Under the pieces are notes generated by a model that did no database searches, was not told the DNA's origin, and worked only from the letters and a program-made list of their open reading frames with translations. Positions 16,813 to 25,744 of a stretch of DNA of 64,000 nucleotides are shown one piece after another; within the stretch, counting starts at the first letter, position 1, and each line of letters begins with the position of its first letter. Position numbers and translations under genes: made by a program. The stretch covers positions 1,240,001 to 1,304,000 of the forward strand of contig NZ_CP047652.1 in assembly GCF_009906835.1 (NCBI RefSeq), given 5' to 3'. This DNA is from Aristophania vespae (lineage in GTDB: Bacteria; Pseudomonadota; Alphaproteobacteria; Acetobacterales; Acetobacteraceae).

Positions 16813-18765
16813 ATGAGCACCTCTAATATTTCAACTTTTGGTCGTTATCCTACGCTAGATCGCATTAACTACCCAGCAGATATGCGCAATCTCTCAACGG
16901 AGCAGCTTAAAATACTAGCTGATGAAGTCCGTGCCGAGACTATTGATGCTGTCTCATGCACTGGCGGGCATCTTGGAGCCTCTTTGGGTGTTGTAGAGCT
17001 TACTGTTGCTTTGCATGCTGTCTTTAATACTCCTGATGATAGAGTTATTTGGGATGTTGGCCACCAGGCTTATCCCCATAAAATTTTGACAGGCCGACGC
17101 GATCGCATCCGCACATTGCGTCAACCTGGTGGGCTTTCTGGTTTTACGCGCCGCTCTGAAAGTGATTATGATCCATTCGGAGCTGCACATTCCTCTACTT
17201 CCATCTCTGCTGGATTAGGAATGGCGGCTGCGCATCATATGCAGGCCAAAAAAGATCCCAGCTACGAAGAGCGGAATGTTATTGCCGTTATTGGTGATGG
17301 ATCCATTTCTGCCGGTATGGCCTATGAGGCTATGAATAATGCCGGCTTTATGGGTGACAGAGGTGCAGACCGGCTCATCGTTATTCTCAATGATAACGAA
17401 ATGTCCATTGCACCACCTGTTGGCGCAATGTCTAATTATTTGACACGCCTTATGTCTTCTCACAGTTTTCTGTCGATTAGAGATTTGGCAGGCAAGTGGG
17501 CAAAACATCTACCTTCAGGCATTGAACGTACGGCTAAAAAAGCTGAGGAATATGCCCGTGGGATGATAACAGGTGGCACGTTATTCGAAGAGTTGGGTTT
17601 TTATTATGTTGGCCCTGTCGACGGCCACGATATGACCCAGCTTGTTCCCATTTTGCGCAATTTAAGAGATGCGGAACATCGTAGCCCCATTCTTCTTCAT
17701 GTCATTACTGAAAAAGGGCGTGGTTATAAACCAGCTGAAGCGGCTGGTGATAAATATCATGCTGTAGCAAAATTTGACGTTGAAACTGGTAAGCAGAAAA
17801 AGGCACCTGCAGGCCCACCAACATATACATCTGTCTTTGCTCGGGAGCTTCTCTATCGTGCTGGCATAGATGATAATGTTATGGCCATTACGGCGGCTAT
17901 GCCTTCTGGCACTGGACTGAATCTTTTTGCCGATAAATACCCTGACCGTTTTTTCGATGTCGGTATTGCTGAACAGCATGCCGTTACCTTTGCAGCCGGT
18001 ATAGCAAGTGAAGGCTTACGTCCTTTCTGCGCAATTTATTCTTCTTTCTTGCAACGGGCTTACGACCAGGTCATGCATGATGTTGCACTGCAAAATCTGC
18101 CTGTGCGCTTTGCCATAGATCGTGCTGGTCTTGTTGGAGCAGATGGCGCGACTCATGCAGGATCTTTTGACCTCAATTATCTGTGCTGTCTGCCTAACAT
18201 GGTCGTTATGGCACCCTCCGATGAGGTTGAACTACTGCACATGACGGCAACATCATGGTCTCATGATTCTGGCCCTTCTGCCGTGCGTTATCCACGTGGA
18301 TCAGGCGTCGGTCTTGAACTGCCGGCACATGGTGAGATTCTTGAGATTGGCAAAGGCAGAATTGTAAAAGACACAGATAAAGCTGGTGTTGCTATCCTTT
18401 CATTAGGAACGCGCTTACAAGAAGCACTGAGTGCAGCCGAAACCTTAGAGAATGAGGGCATTGCTGTTACCGTCGCAGATGCACGCTTTGCAAAACCTGT
18501 TGATACGGCCTTAATTGAGCAGCTTGCTCAAAAGCATGATGTCTTTATTACAATTGAAGAAGGCGCTGCTGGCGGCTTTAGCTCGCAGGTCGTACAACAT
18601 CTTGCTGCCACAGGACTTATAGATAAAGTAAGATTCCGTCCTATGTCATTGCCTGATATATGGATTGATCACAATACGCCCGAGGCCCAGTATGAAGAAG
18701 CTGGTCTGACAGCTGCTCATATTGCCGAGACGGCGCGTAAAGCTTACAGCGCTAAAAAAGTTTAA
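16813..18765 (+). CDS. dxs: 1-deoxy-D-xylulose-5-phosphate synthase
   Basis: A 650-residue thiamine-diphosphate enzyme that condenses pyruvate with glyceraldehyde 3-phosphate in the MEP pathway. Visible are HxxxS context [18 protein letters not shown], the ThDP motif [18 protein letters not shown] with NDNEMSI, the transketolase pyrimidine domain near [17 protein letters not shown] (catalytic Glu-His context), and the C-terminal domain ending [10 protein letters not shown]. Length is within the normal range (620-660). Its stop overlaps the tlyA start by one base (TAATG), so translation is coupled. Confidence 0.97.
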   Translation: MSTSNISTFGRYPTLDRINYPADMRNLSTEQLKILADEVRAETIDAVSCTGGHLGASLGVVELTVALHAVFNTPDDRVIWDVGHQAYPHKILTGRRDRIRTLRQPGGLSGFTRRSESDYDPFGAAHSSTSISAGLGMAAAHHMQAKKDPSYEERNVIAVIGDGSISAGMAYEAMNNAGFMGDRGADRLIVILNDNEMSIAPPVGAMSNYLTRLMSSHSFLSIRDLAGKWAKHLPSGIERTAKKAEEYARGMITGGTLFEELGFYYVGPVDGHDMTQLVPILRNLRDAEHRSPILLHVITEKGRGYKPAEAAGDKYHAVAKFDVETGKQKKAPAGPPTYTSVFARELLYRAGIDDNVMAITAAMPSGTGLNLFADKYPDRFFDVGIAEQHAVTFAAGIASEGLRPFCAIYSSFLQRAYDQVMHDVALQNLPVRFAIDRAGLVGADGATHAGSFDLNYLCCLPNMVVMAPSDEVELLHMTATSWSHDSGPSAVRYPRGSGVGLELPAHGEILEIGKGRIVKDTDKAGVAILSLGTRLQEALSAAETLENEGIAVTVADARFAKPVDTALIEQLAQKHDVFITIEEGAAGGFSSQVVQHLAATGLIDKVRFRPMSLPDIWIDHNTPEAQYEEAGLTAAHIAETARKAYSAKKV

Positions 18766-19514
18766 TGGCCAAACGTCGTGCTGACCAACTCCTGGTAGAT
18801 CGGGGGTTGGTCGAAAGCCGGACGCGTGCACAGGCACTCATTATGGCCGGACTAGTCTATGCCGGTATTGATGGAGATAAGCCTGTCCGCAAAGCAGGTG
18901 ACCAGCTTTCGGAAGAAACACCTCTCTGCGTTAAGGGGCAGGATCATCCCTGGGTTTCGCGTGGGGGACTAAAACTTGATCATGCCATCACTGCATTTAA
19001 TTTAAATGTTGAAAATGTCATCGGTTTGGATGTTGGCGCCTCTACTGGTGGTTTTACGGATGTCTTGCTTACTCATGGCGCCAGCAAAGTTTACGCTGTT
19101 GATGTCGGCCATGGCCAACTTGCCTGGAAGCTTCGTTCTGATTCGCGCGTGGTGGTTTTTGAGAAAACCAATGCCCGTTATCTGACAAGTGAGCTTATTA
19201 AAGAGCCGGTTGACATTGTTGTTTGCGATGCAAGTTTTATCAGCTTAAAAACCGTTTTGCCTGCTGCTTTAGAGCTAACAAAAGCTGGCGGGATGGCTGT
19301 TGCTTTAATTAAGCCCCAGTTTGAAGCAGGGCGAGCTGATATTGGCCCTAAAGGGGTAGTGCGTGATCCCGCAATACATCAGCGTGTTTGTAATGAAATT
19401 ACCGAATGGTTCAGCACCTTACCAGACTGGACAGTTATGGGACTGGAAACAAGCCCTATAACCGGGCCAGAAGGTAATAAAGAATTTCTCATTTATGCTA
19501 AAAAGAGCAGCTAA
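18765..19514 (+). CDS. tlyA: TlyA family rRNA 2'-O-methyltransferase / hemolysin A-like
   Basis: A 249-residue protein: an N-terminal S4 RNA-binding domain (RADQLLVDRGLVESRTRAQ, residues 4-22), then an FtsJ-type methyltransferase with GLDVGASTGGFTDVLL as SAM motif I, DVGHGQLAWKLR, and the ALIKPQFE strand. TlyA homologues methylate rRNA; the hemolysin label is historical. It is one-base overlapped with dxs. The FtsJ-like K-D-K-E set appears intact (K30s to E190s by eye). Confidence 0.9.
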   Translation: MAKRRADQLLVDRGLVESRTRAQALIMAGLVYAGIDGDKPVRKAGDQLSEETPLCVKGQDHPWVSRGGLKLDHAITAFNLNVENVIGLDVGASTGGFTDVLLTHGASKVYAVDVGHGQLAWKLRSDSRVVVFEKTNARYLTSELIKEPVDIVVCDASFISLKTVLPAALELTKAGGMAVALIKPQFEAGRADIGPKGVVRDPAIHQRVCNEITEWFSTLPDWTVMGLETSPITGPEGNKEFLIYAKKSS

Positions 19515-19547
19515 TTTACAGATTTTATAGCCTTTTCTCATGCTCTT

Positions 19548-20795
19548 ATGGTATGGGACGCGCTTATGACGAATCTGGCTGCTCCTTCCTCCTCTTCTCA
19601 AGCGCTCAATGATCTTAATGAAACTGAACGCAAACGTATTTTAGCGAAATCGGCTCTTTTTGTCCCCCCTACAGCAATGACTGAAGATGGGCGCAGAGAT
19701 CTGGTCGGTTTATCGCGTGAAGAGCTTGAAGCTGTTCTCACTGACATAGGGGAAAAGCCTTTTCGGGCTAAGCAAGTCTGGCACTGGATTTATCATCAGG
19801 GTGTCACTGACTTTTCTAAAATGAGCACTATTGCAAAGCCCTTACAAAATAAATTAGCTGAACATTTTATTGTAAGCCGTCCCTCGATCACGACTGAGCA
19901 AACCTCAAAAGATAATACCAGAAAGTTCCTTTTTCGGTTTCGGGACGGACAGGAAGCAGAAACAGTTTATATTCCAGACCGGCAAGAGGATCGTGGGGCT
20001 GTTTGCATATCTTCACAAGTAGGCTGCACTTTATCTTGCACATTTTGCCATACAGGTACTCAAAAGCTGGTTCGCAATCTTGGAGCTGCTGAAATTGTCG
20101 GACAGTTTATGGCAGCCCGTGACAGCTATAAAGAATGGCCTAGTCCCAAAGGTGAAACACCACGCCTCCTTTCCACTATCGTGTTGATGGGCATGGGAGA
20201 ACCTCTCTATAATTACGAAAATGTCGCAAAAGCTATGAAAATCGTCATGGATGGTGAAGGCATTGCTTTATCTCGGCGGCGCATCACTCTATCTACTTCA
20301 GGTGTTGTTCCCATGATGGACCGCTGTGGCGATGAACTTGCCATTAATTTGGCAATATCGCTTCATGCTGTGACAAATGAATTGAGAGATGAGATTGTTC
20401 CTTTAAATCGGAAATATCCCATTGAAGAGCTAATGGCAGCCTGTCGCCGTTATCCTGCGGCTTCAAACTCACGACGCATCACATTCGAATATATTATGCT
20501 ACGTGGCATTAATGATAGCGACGCTGATGCCAGAGAGCTGGTTCGTCTTATCCGGGGAATCCCTGCAAAAGTAAATTTAATTCCTTTTAATCCCTGGCCT
20601 GGCTCCGATTTTAAGCCATCTACAAAAGAACGACTTGCACGCTTTGCACAAATTATTATGGATGCAGGTTATTCAGCCCCTATTCGTATGCCAAGAGGGC
20701 GCGATATTTTAGCAGCATGCGGCCAGTTAAAAACTCAAAGTGAAAAATTAAGACGAACCATTGCAAAAAATCCTGATGATAAGTCTGAAATTTAG
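19548..20795 (+). CDS. rlmN: Dual-specificity RNA methyltransferase RlmN
   Basis: A radical-SAM enzyme that methylates C2 of A2503 in 23S rRNA and A37 in some tRNAs. The cluster motif CTLSCTFCHTG is near residue 160. The N-terminal accessory domain has GEKPFRAKQVWHWIYHQG, and the conserved C-terminal cysteine lies in ILAACGQL. The ATG at 19548 gives 415 residues; an ATG six codons on (19566) would give a more typical N-terminus, and neither has a strong ribosome site. The poorly conserved first 45 residues are Ser/Asn-rich. Confidence 0.95.
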   Translation: MVWDALMTNLAAPSSSSQALNDLNETERKRILAKSALFVPPTAMTEDGRRDLVGLSREELEAVLTDIGEKPFRAKQVWHWIYHQGVTDFSKMSTIAKPLQNKLAEHFIVSRPSITTEQTSKDNTRKFLFRFRDGQEAETVYIPDRQEDRGAVCISSQVGCTLSCTFCHTGTQKLVRNLGAAEIVGQFMAARDSYKEWPSPKGETPRLLSTIVLMGMGEPLYNYENVAKAMKIVMDGEGIALSRRRITLSTSGVVPMMDRCGDELAINLAISLHAVTNELRDEIVPLNRKYPIEELMAACRRYPAASNSRRITFEYIMLRGINDSDADARELVRLIRGIPAKVNLIPFNPWPGSDFKPSTKERLARFAQIIMDAGYSAPIRMPRGRDILAACGQLKTQSEKLRRTIAKNPDDKSEI

Positions 20796-20838
20796 TATTT
20801 TCTGTTTTTGAGCTCTCTGATTGCATCCTCATTTGTCT

Positions 20839-20893
20839 AGTACATTTAATAGCGTTACAAAAATTACAAATATTTTGTAGCTATTGAAGTACT
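20839..20893. repeat. Long imperfect hairpin upstream of argG
   Basis: AGTAC at 20839-20843 pairs with GTACT at 20889-20893. AATAGC pairs with GCTATT and TACAAAA with TTTTGTA further in, giving roughly 20 base pairs with small bulges around an A/T loop. No T tract follows on the + strand. It lies 44 bp after rlmN and 76 bp before the chosen argG start, so it could act as an rlmN transcript end or a leader structure for argG. Nothing else is evident in this gap. Confidence 0.5.
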
Positions 20894-20968
20894 GGCCCTA
20901 ATCCGCCCCAAATGATAAAGTACGGCAAATTCTGTATTTTTTCATTTTCCGGGAGGATAAACGTTATT

Positions 20969-22201
20969 ATGAGCAGCACGTCAGGGGTTAAAAAAGTCGT
21001 ACTGGCTTATTCAGGCGGGCTGGATACATCTGTTATCCTTCGCTGGTTACAACAACGTTATAATTGTGAAGTCGTCACATTTACAGCCGATCTTGGTCAG
21101 GGCGAAGAACTTGAGCCTGCCCGGAAAAAAGCAGAAATTTTTGGCGTCAAAGAAATCTTTGTTGAAGATCTGCGTGAAACATTCGTCAAAGACTTTGTTT
21201 TTCCGATGTTCCGCGCCAATACTCTTTATGAAGGGCAATATCTTCTTGGCACTGCCATAGCGCGCCCACTCATTGCACAAAGACAAATTGAGATTGCCGA
21301 GGCTGTTGGTGCCGATGCTGTTGCACATGGAGCAACAGGAAAAGGCAATGATCAAGTCCGCTTTGAACTTGGTTATTATGCTCTCAAACCTGACGTTAAA
21401 GTGATTGCACCCTGGCGGGAATGGGATTTGACGTCTCGCACAAAATTACTTGATTTTGCCGAGAAAAACCAAATTCCCGTTACAAAAGATAAACGTGGAG
21501 AAGCCCCTTTCTCTGTAGATGCTAACCTGCTTCATTCCTCTTCCGAAGGCAAAATTTTGGAAGATCCCGCCGTTGGCCCAGATGAAATTGTCTTCCAGAG
21601 AACCGTATCACCTGAGTCTGCCCCAGACAAAGCTACAGAAATTACTATTGATTTTGTAAATGGTGACCCTGTTGCGCTCAATGGCACAACACTTTCACCT
21701 GCTACTTTACTCACAAAACTGAATGAGCTGGGCCGTATTAATGGTATTGGCCGTCTGGATCTCGTCGAAAACCGCTTTGTTGGTATGAAATCTCGCGGTA
21801 TTTACGAAACACCTGGAGGAACTATTCTCTTAACAGCTCACCGCTCTATGGAGACAATTACCCTCGACCGTGATGCAGGCCATTTAAAAGACAGCATTAT
21901 GCCACGCTATGCTGAGCTGATTTATAATGGCTTGTGGTTCTCTCCCGAACGTCGCATGCTTCAGGCGCTTATTGATACGAGCCAGCATTCAGTAACAGGA
22001 CGTGTGCGCTTAAAACTTTATAAGGGCAACGTTATTTGTGTTGGTCGTGAAAGCCCCAATAGTCTTTATGACGCACGCGTTGTAACATTCGAAGATGATG
22101 AAGGGGCTTATAACCAGGAAGATGCTCAAGGCTTTATTAAATTAAATGCTTTACGCCTTCGCCTTGGAGCCCAGATAGGAAGAAAAGGTGGAGCCCTCTA
22201 A
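20969..22201 (+). CDS. argG: Argininosuccinate synthase
   Basis: A 410-residue cytoplasmic enzyme that joins citrulline and aspartate in arginine synthesis. The ATP-pyrophosphatase P-loop [12 protein letters not shown] is at residue 14, followed by [33 protein letters not shown] and [10 protein letters not shown] are further substrate-binding segments. The frame extends upstream to an ATG at 20912, but GGGAGG precedes the ATG at 20969 by 12 bases and the resulting length matches the family. It is monocistronic by spacing. Confidence 0.96.
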   Translation: MSSTSGVKKVVLAYSGGLDTSVILRWLQQRYNCEVVTFTADLGQGEELEPARKKAEIFGVKEIFVEDLRETFVKDFVFPMFRANTLYEGQYLLGTAIARPLIAQRQIEIAEAVGADAVAHGATGKGNDQVRFELGYYALKPDVKVIAPWREWDLTSRTKLLDFAEKNQIPVTKDKRGEAPFSVDANLLHSSSEGKILEDPAVGPDEIVFQRTVSPESAPDKATEITIDFVNGDPVALNGTTLSPATLLTKLNELGRINGIGRLDLVENRFVGMKSRGIYETPGGTILLTAHRSMETITLDRDAGHLKDSIMPRYAELIYNGLWFSPERRMLQALIDTSQHSVTGRVRLKLYKGNVICVGRESPNSLYDARVVTFEDDEGAYNQEDAQGFIKLNALRLRLGAQIGRKGGAL

Positions 22202-22246
22202 GCTCTCTCTCACATCCTGTCATTCACTTATATAAGGAGAAACTTT

Positions 22247-22747
22247 GTGCGCCGTTATATACGCTTCACCAAGGCTATAATTCCTGCTCTAGCTTTATCG
22301 AGTCTCTTAGGTTTGGGAGCTTGTGCAGATGCCCCTAAACCAGAGCTCACCAGCGATCAATTTATGGCCAAGGTTCGTAAAGAACCAGGTGTTAAGACGT
22401 TACCTGACGGATTAGCGTATAAAGTAATCAAATCAGGCCCCAAAGATGGACCTAGCCCTCATGAAGGCTCAATGATGATGCTGATTTATGAGGGACGACT
22501 ACCTGATGGCAGTATTTTCGACAGCTCCGAAATGCATACTGGAGCTGCCTATATGGAAATGCCCCTCGATGGTGTGATCAAAGGGTGGATGGAAGGTCTA
22601 CCTATGATGCATGTAGGTGATACGTGGGAGTTTTATATTCCTGCCGAACTCGCTTACGGTAAACGGTCTTTAGGGGTCATCCCGCCTAACAGCCCGCTGG
22701 TTTTCAAGATCCAGCTTCTCGGTCTTGATGATGGATCAATGCTGTAA
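22247..22747 (+). CDS. FKBP-type peptidyl-prolyl isomerase, lipoprotein
   Basis: A 166-residue exported PPIase. GTG start at 22247, seven bases after AAGGAG. The signal peptide ends in the lipobox LGLGAC (Cys near residue 27), so the protein should be membrane-anchored. The FKBP fold is recognisable: GSMMMLIYEGRLPDGSIFDSS, then GVIKGWMEGLPMMHVGDTWEFYIP and LAYG, with IPPNSPLVFKIQLLGL closing. This is the FkpA/Mip-like core without the dimerisation helices. It should assist folding of envelope proteins. Confidence 0.88.
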   Translation: MRRYIRFTKAIIPALALSSLLGLGACADAPKPELTSDQFMAKVRKEPGVKTLPDGLAYKVIKSGPKDGPSPHEGSMMMLIYEGRLPDGSIFDSSEMHTGAAYMEMPLDGVIKGWMEGLPMMHVGDTWEFYIPAELAYGKRSLGVIPPNSPLVFKIQLLGLDDGSML

Positions 22748-22788
22748 AGCACTAAAGGGTCTTGATTAGAGTCTTTAAGTATTATTCT

Positions 22789-22822
22789 AAAGCCGCCCTT
22801 TCTTACTGAAAGGTGCGGCTTT
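22789..22822 (+). terminator. Hairpin between the FKBP gene and trpS
   Basis: AAAGCCGC pairs with GCGGCTTT, and CCTTTC with GAAAGG inside, separated by one bulged T; the loop is TTACT. That is a stem of about 14 bp, 42 bp after the FKBP stop. Only three T residues follow, so termination strength is uncertain. It ends 20 bp before the trpS ATG, so it could also affect trpS expression. Confidence 0.55.
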
Positions 22823-22842
22823 ACACTATAATGAGGTTTTTT

Positions 22843-23832
22843 ATGCAACGTGTTTTTTCTGGTATTCAACCAACAGGTATTCCCCATCTTGGTAATTATT
22901 TAGGTGCCATTCGGAGTTGGGTTACGTTGCAAGAGACTTATGACAGCTTTTACTGTCTTGTTGATCTCCACTCTATCACTATGCCCTGGGAACCAGAAAA
23001 ACTTCGCCAACAAACTTTGGTTACAGCAGCCTGTTTATTGGCGTGCGGTCTGAACCCTGACCGTCTTTATAACCAGTCAGCTGTTAGCACACACGCACGG
23101 CTTGGCTGGATATTTAACTGTGTCTCGCGCCTGGGTTGGTTGAACCGCATGACACAATTTAAAGACAAAGCCGGTAAAAATAGAGAAAATCACTCAGCAG
23201 GACTTTATGTTTACCCCAATCTTATGGCTGCTGACATATTGGCCTTTCATGCCACACATGTTCCCGTTGGAGATGATCAGCGCCAGCATATTGAACTAGC
23301 CAATGATATTGCTCAAAAATTCAACCATGATATGGGCGTAGAATTTTTCCCACAAATTCAGGGGCTTATTCCGCCTCATGCAGCGCGCGTTATGAATTTA
23401 CGCGATGGTCAGAAGAAAATGTCAAAATCTGACCCCTCAGAACAAAGCCGCATTATCCTTACTGATAAAGAGGATGACATTACCCTTAAAATCAAACGCG
23501 CTAAAACAGATTCTGAACCTTTGCCTGGTGAGGTTGAAGGGTTAAAAGACCGCCATGAGGCACGCAATCTAATAACGATTTACGCTTCTTTGTCTGACAA
23601 AACACCTGAAGCCGTTTTACAGGAATTTGGCGGTAATGGTTTCGGACAGTTCAAGAAAGCTTTAACTGACCTTCTCATAGAAAAAATTGTTCCTATTGCC
23701 CAGGAAACAGAACGCCTTCTTTCTCATGAGGATCACATAATATCCCTTTTACGAAAGGGAGCAGAAACGGCCTCAACGGTCTCTGAACCAATTGTAAGTG
23801 AAGCAGAACGCCTGGTAGGTTTTTTGCGATAA
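22843..23832 (+). CDS. trpS: Tryptophanyl-tRNA synthetase
   Basis: A 329-residue class I synthetase. HIGH equivalent: TGIPHLGNYLGAI near residue 13. KMSKS: GQKKMSKSDPSE near residue 195. GDDQRQHIELANDIA is the Trp-AMP-site segment. The frame is open to 22813, but the ATG at 22843 is preceded by TGAGG with seven-base spacing and gives the standard TrpS N-terminus (MQRVFSGIQPTG). Its 3' end faces the lpxB repeat array. Confidence 0.96.
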   Translation: MQRVFSGIQPTGIPHLGNYLGAIRSWVTLQETYDSFYCLVDLHSITMPWEPEKLRQQTLVTAACLLACGLNPDRLYNQSAVSTHARLGWIFNCVSRLGWLNRMTQFKDKAGKNRENHSAGLYVYPNLMAADILAFHATHVPVGDDQRQHIELANDIAQKFNHDMGVEFFPQIQGLIPPHAARVMNLRDGQKKMSKSDPSEQSRIILTDKEDDITLKIKRAKTDSEPLPGEVEGLKDRHEARNLITIYASLSDKTPEAVLQEFGGNGFGQFKKALTDLLIEKIVPIAQETERLLSHEDHIISLLRKGAETASTVSEPIVSEAERLVGFLR

Positions 23833-23860
23833 AAGCTACATATCTTTTCTAAATTAAAAA

Positions 23861-24584
23861 GGTCTTCTTTGAGACGTGAACCTCTTTTTCATCCAATAAA
23901 GCAGAAATTTTCACTTCAGTAGCAGCAAAAGTCTCCATCTGAAATGACCCTGCCAAACTTTAAAAGTATGTCAGGGCCTTTCAAAGAATCTTCTTTGAGA
24001 CACAAACCTCTCTTCCATCCGTTAAAGCAGGAATTCTTACTTCAGCCGCAGCAGCAAGAGTTTTCCTTGAGAATGATCCTGTTAAGCTTTAAAAACACGG
24101 CAGGGCCTTTCACAGGATCTTCTTGAAGACACAAACTTCTTCTTCATCCGTTAAAGCAAGAATTTCCGATCGCAGCTGCATCAGTAAGTGTCTCCGTTTG
24201 AAACAGCTTTGTCAGACTTTAAGAATGCGGTAGGACCTTTCAAAGAATCTTCTTTGAGACGTAAACCTCTTTTTCATCCACTAAAGCAGGAATTTCTACT
24301 TCAGCCGCAACAGCAGGAAGTCTTTCTTTAGAATGGTCTTGTTAGGCTCTAAAAACACGGCAGAGCCTTTCGAGAAGGTCTTCTCGGAGGTCACAAACCT
24401 CTTCTCTGCCCATTAAAGCAGGAATTTCCATTACAGCCGCGTCAGCAGGATCTCACTTTGAAATAATTCTGGCAGGATTCAAAAGTATGTCAGGGCCTTC
24501 CAAAAGTTCTTTTTGAAGACTTAAACCTCTTCCCCATCCATTAAGGCAAGAATTTCCATTACAGCCGCATCAGCAGGAGTCTCC
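23861..24584. repeat. Degenerate tandem repeat array derived from the lpxB 3' end, six units
   Basis: The 688 bp between trpS and lpxB contain no gene. They are filled by units that begin near 23864, 23990, 24119, 24249, 24380 and 24509, a spacing of 126-131 bp. The last unit runs into the authentic lpxB 3' end (24521-24584). Read on the minus strand each unit has a diverged copy of the last lpxB codons (authentic ETPADAAVMEILALMDGEEV), but the TAA becomes TGT or similar in the copies and other stops appear, so they are not intact ORFs. At the unit boundaries an inverted repeat recurs: CAAAGAA-TC-TTCTTTG at 23982-23997 and again near 24241-24256, and CGAGAAG-GT-CTTCTCG at 24371-24386. The arms differ between units yet remain complementary. 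Unit 3 and units 1 and 6 keep it imperfectly. Confidence 0.8.
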
Positions 24585-25722
24585 CCTCGAGGGGGACTTA
24601 ATTTTTGTAAAAGGCTACTAAAAGCACCTTTTTGGGCATCTGCTTTAAAAGGAGACCGCAAAAGCTCTGAAATTGTTTCGGCTAATAAATCTGCTCTACA
24701 GTCTTTTTGCAAAAGCTCAGGTACAATCGCTGTACCCATCAAAAGATTTACCATGGCCACATAAGGTACTTTAATTAAATGCCTCGCAATAAATGCAGAT
24801 AACCAATTGACCTTGTAAGTAACAACCATGGGCACACGCCCCATAGCCAGCTCTAACGTGGAAGTGCCAGATTTTGTAACAGCACATTGAGCCGCCGCAT
24901 ATGCATCATGTTTATCCTGGATATCTGTTACCAGGCGAGGTTGGACTTCCCATTTTTTAAGATAATGCCGCACTAAAGGCGCCATAGCAGGCACAACGGG
25001 AATGACCAGACAAAGATCTGGAAATTCTTTAACAAGAAGTTTTACCATTTGATGGAAAACGGGCATTAATTTTGGGACTTCAGAACTTCGACTTCCTGGC
25101 ATTAAAATAAGAACTGGCGCCGTATCCGAGATATCATGCCGCTTTCGAAAACGATAGGCTTTGCCGTGAGCCACCCCAGCCTGCAAAACGGGGTGACCAA
25201 CAAACCTACCTTCAAATCCACGCTTGGCAAACCACTCAGGTTCAAACGGAAATAAACAAAGTAGCCGGTCCCACAGGCCATGATATTTTTTTAAGCGTTT
25301 TTCGCGCCATGCCCATACCTGAGGGGCTACATAATGCACTCTCTTTATACCTAAAGGAGCAATACGTTTTAGCAGGCGAAACGAAAAGCCAGGACTATCA
25401 ATGGTAATAACAACATCGGGGCGTCTGAGCTTAATATCTAACTCCGCTTCTAATAAACGCTGTGACAGCATCCTTAAACGCGGAACAATTTCTAAAAACC
25501 CCATGACCGCTAAATCATCCATGGGAAAGAGACTCCTTAACCCCAGAGCCTCCATGCGGCCTCCCCCACACCAGCAAAAACAATTTCAGGATCGCGCTTA
25601 TGAAAAGCTTCCATAAGACGCGCTCCGATCACATCACCGCTGGTCTCTCCCGCAAGAATCCAAACAACGCGGCCACGTTGATGCATTTGCATCTGACCCT
25701 GAACGGCAATTCTTTGGACCAT
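24521..25722 (-). pseudogene. lpxB: Lipid-A-disaccharide synthase, frameshifted
   Basis: LpxB is a GT19 glycosyltransferase that joins UDP-diacylglucosamine and lipid X at the inner membrane. The first part (25722 down to about 25565) reads VVWILAGETSGDVIGARLMEAF...PEIVFAGVG in one frame; the rest (MEALGLRSLFPMDDLAVMGFLE through to DGEEV) is in the next frame. Adding one G to the GGGGG run at 25563-25567 would join them as FAGVGGGRMEALGL and give 400 residues, the family length. Downstream motifs (YVAPQVWAWREKR, LMPGSRSSEV, AVTKSGTSTLELA) are intact. The start at 25722 has GAGGA eight bases upstream. The shift may be a sequencing error or a true lesion; LpxB is normally essential. Confidence 0.85.
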
Positions 25723-25744
25723 GCTGGCTTTCCTCAGTTCATAA

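Noticed and set aside
23861-24584. CRISPR array
   Set aside because: The period is about 129 bp, the whole unit is similar rather than a short repeat with unique spacers, and no cas genes are near.
25556-25580. Programmed frameshift in lpxB
   Set aside because: No family precedent known to me, no stimulatory hairpin or clear slippery heptamer, and the same single-G loss is seen in nadC.
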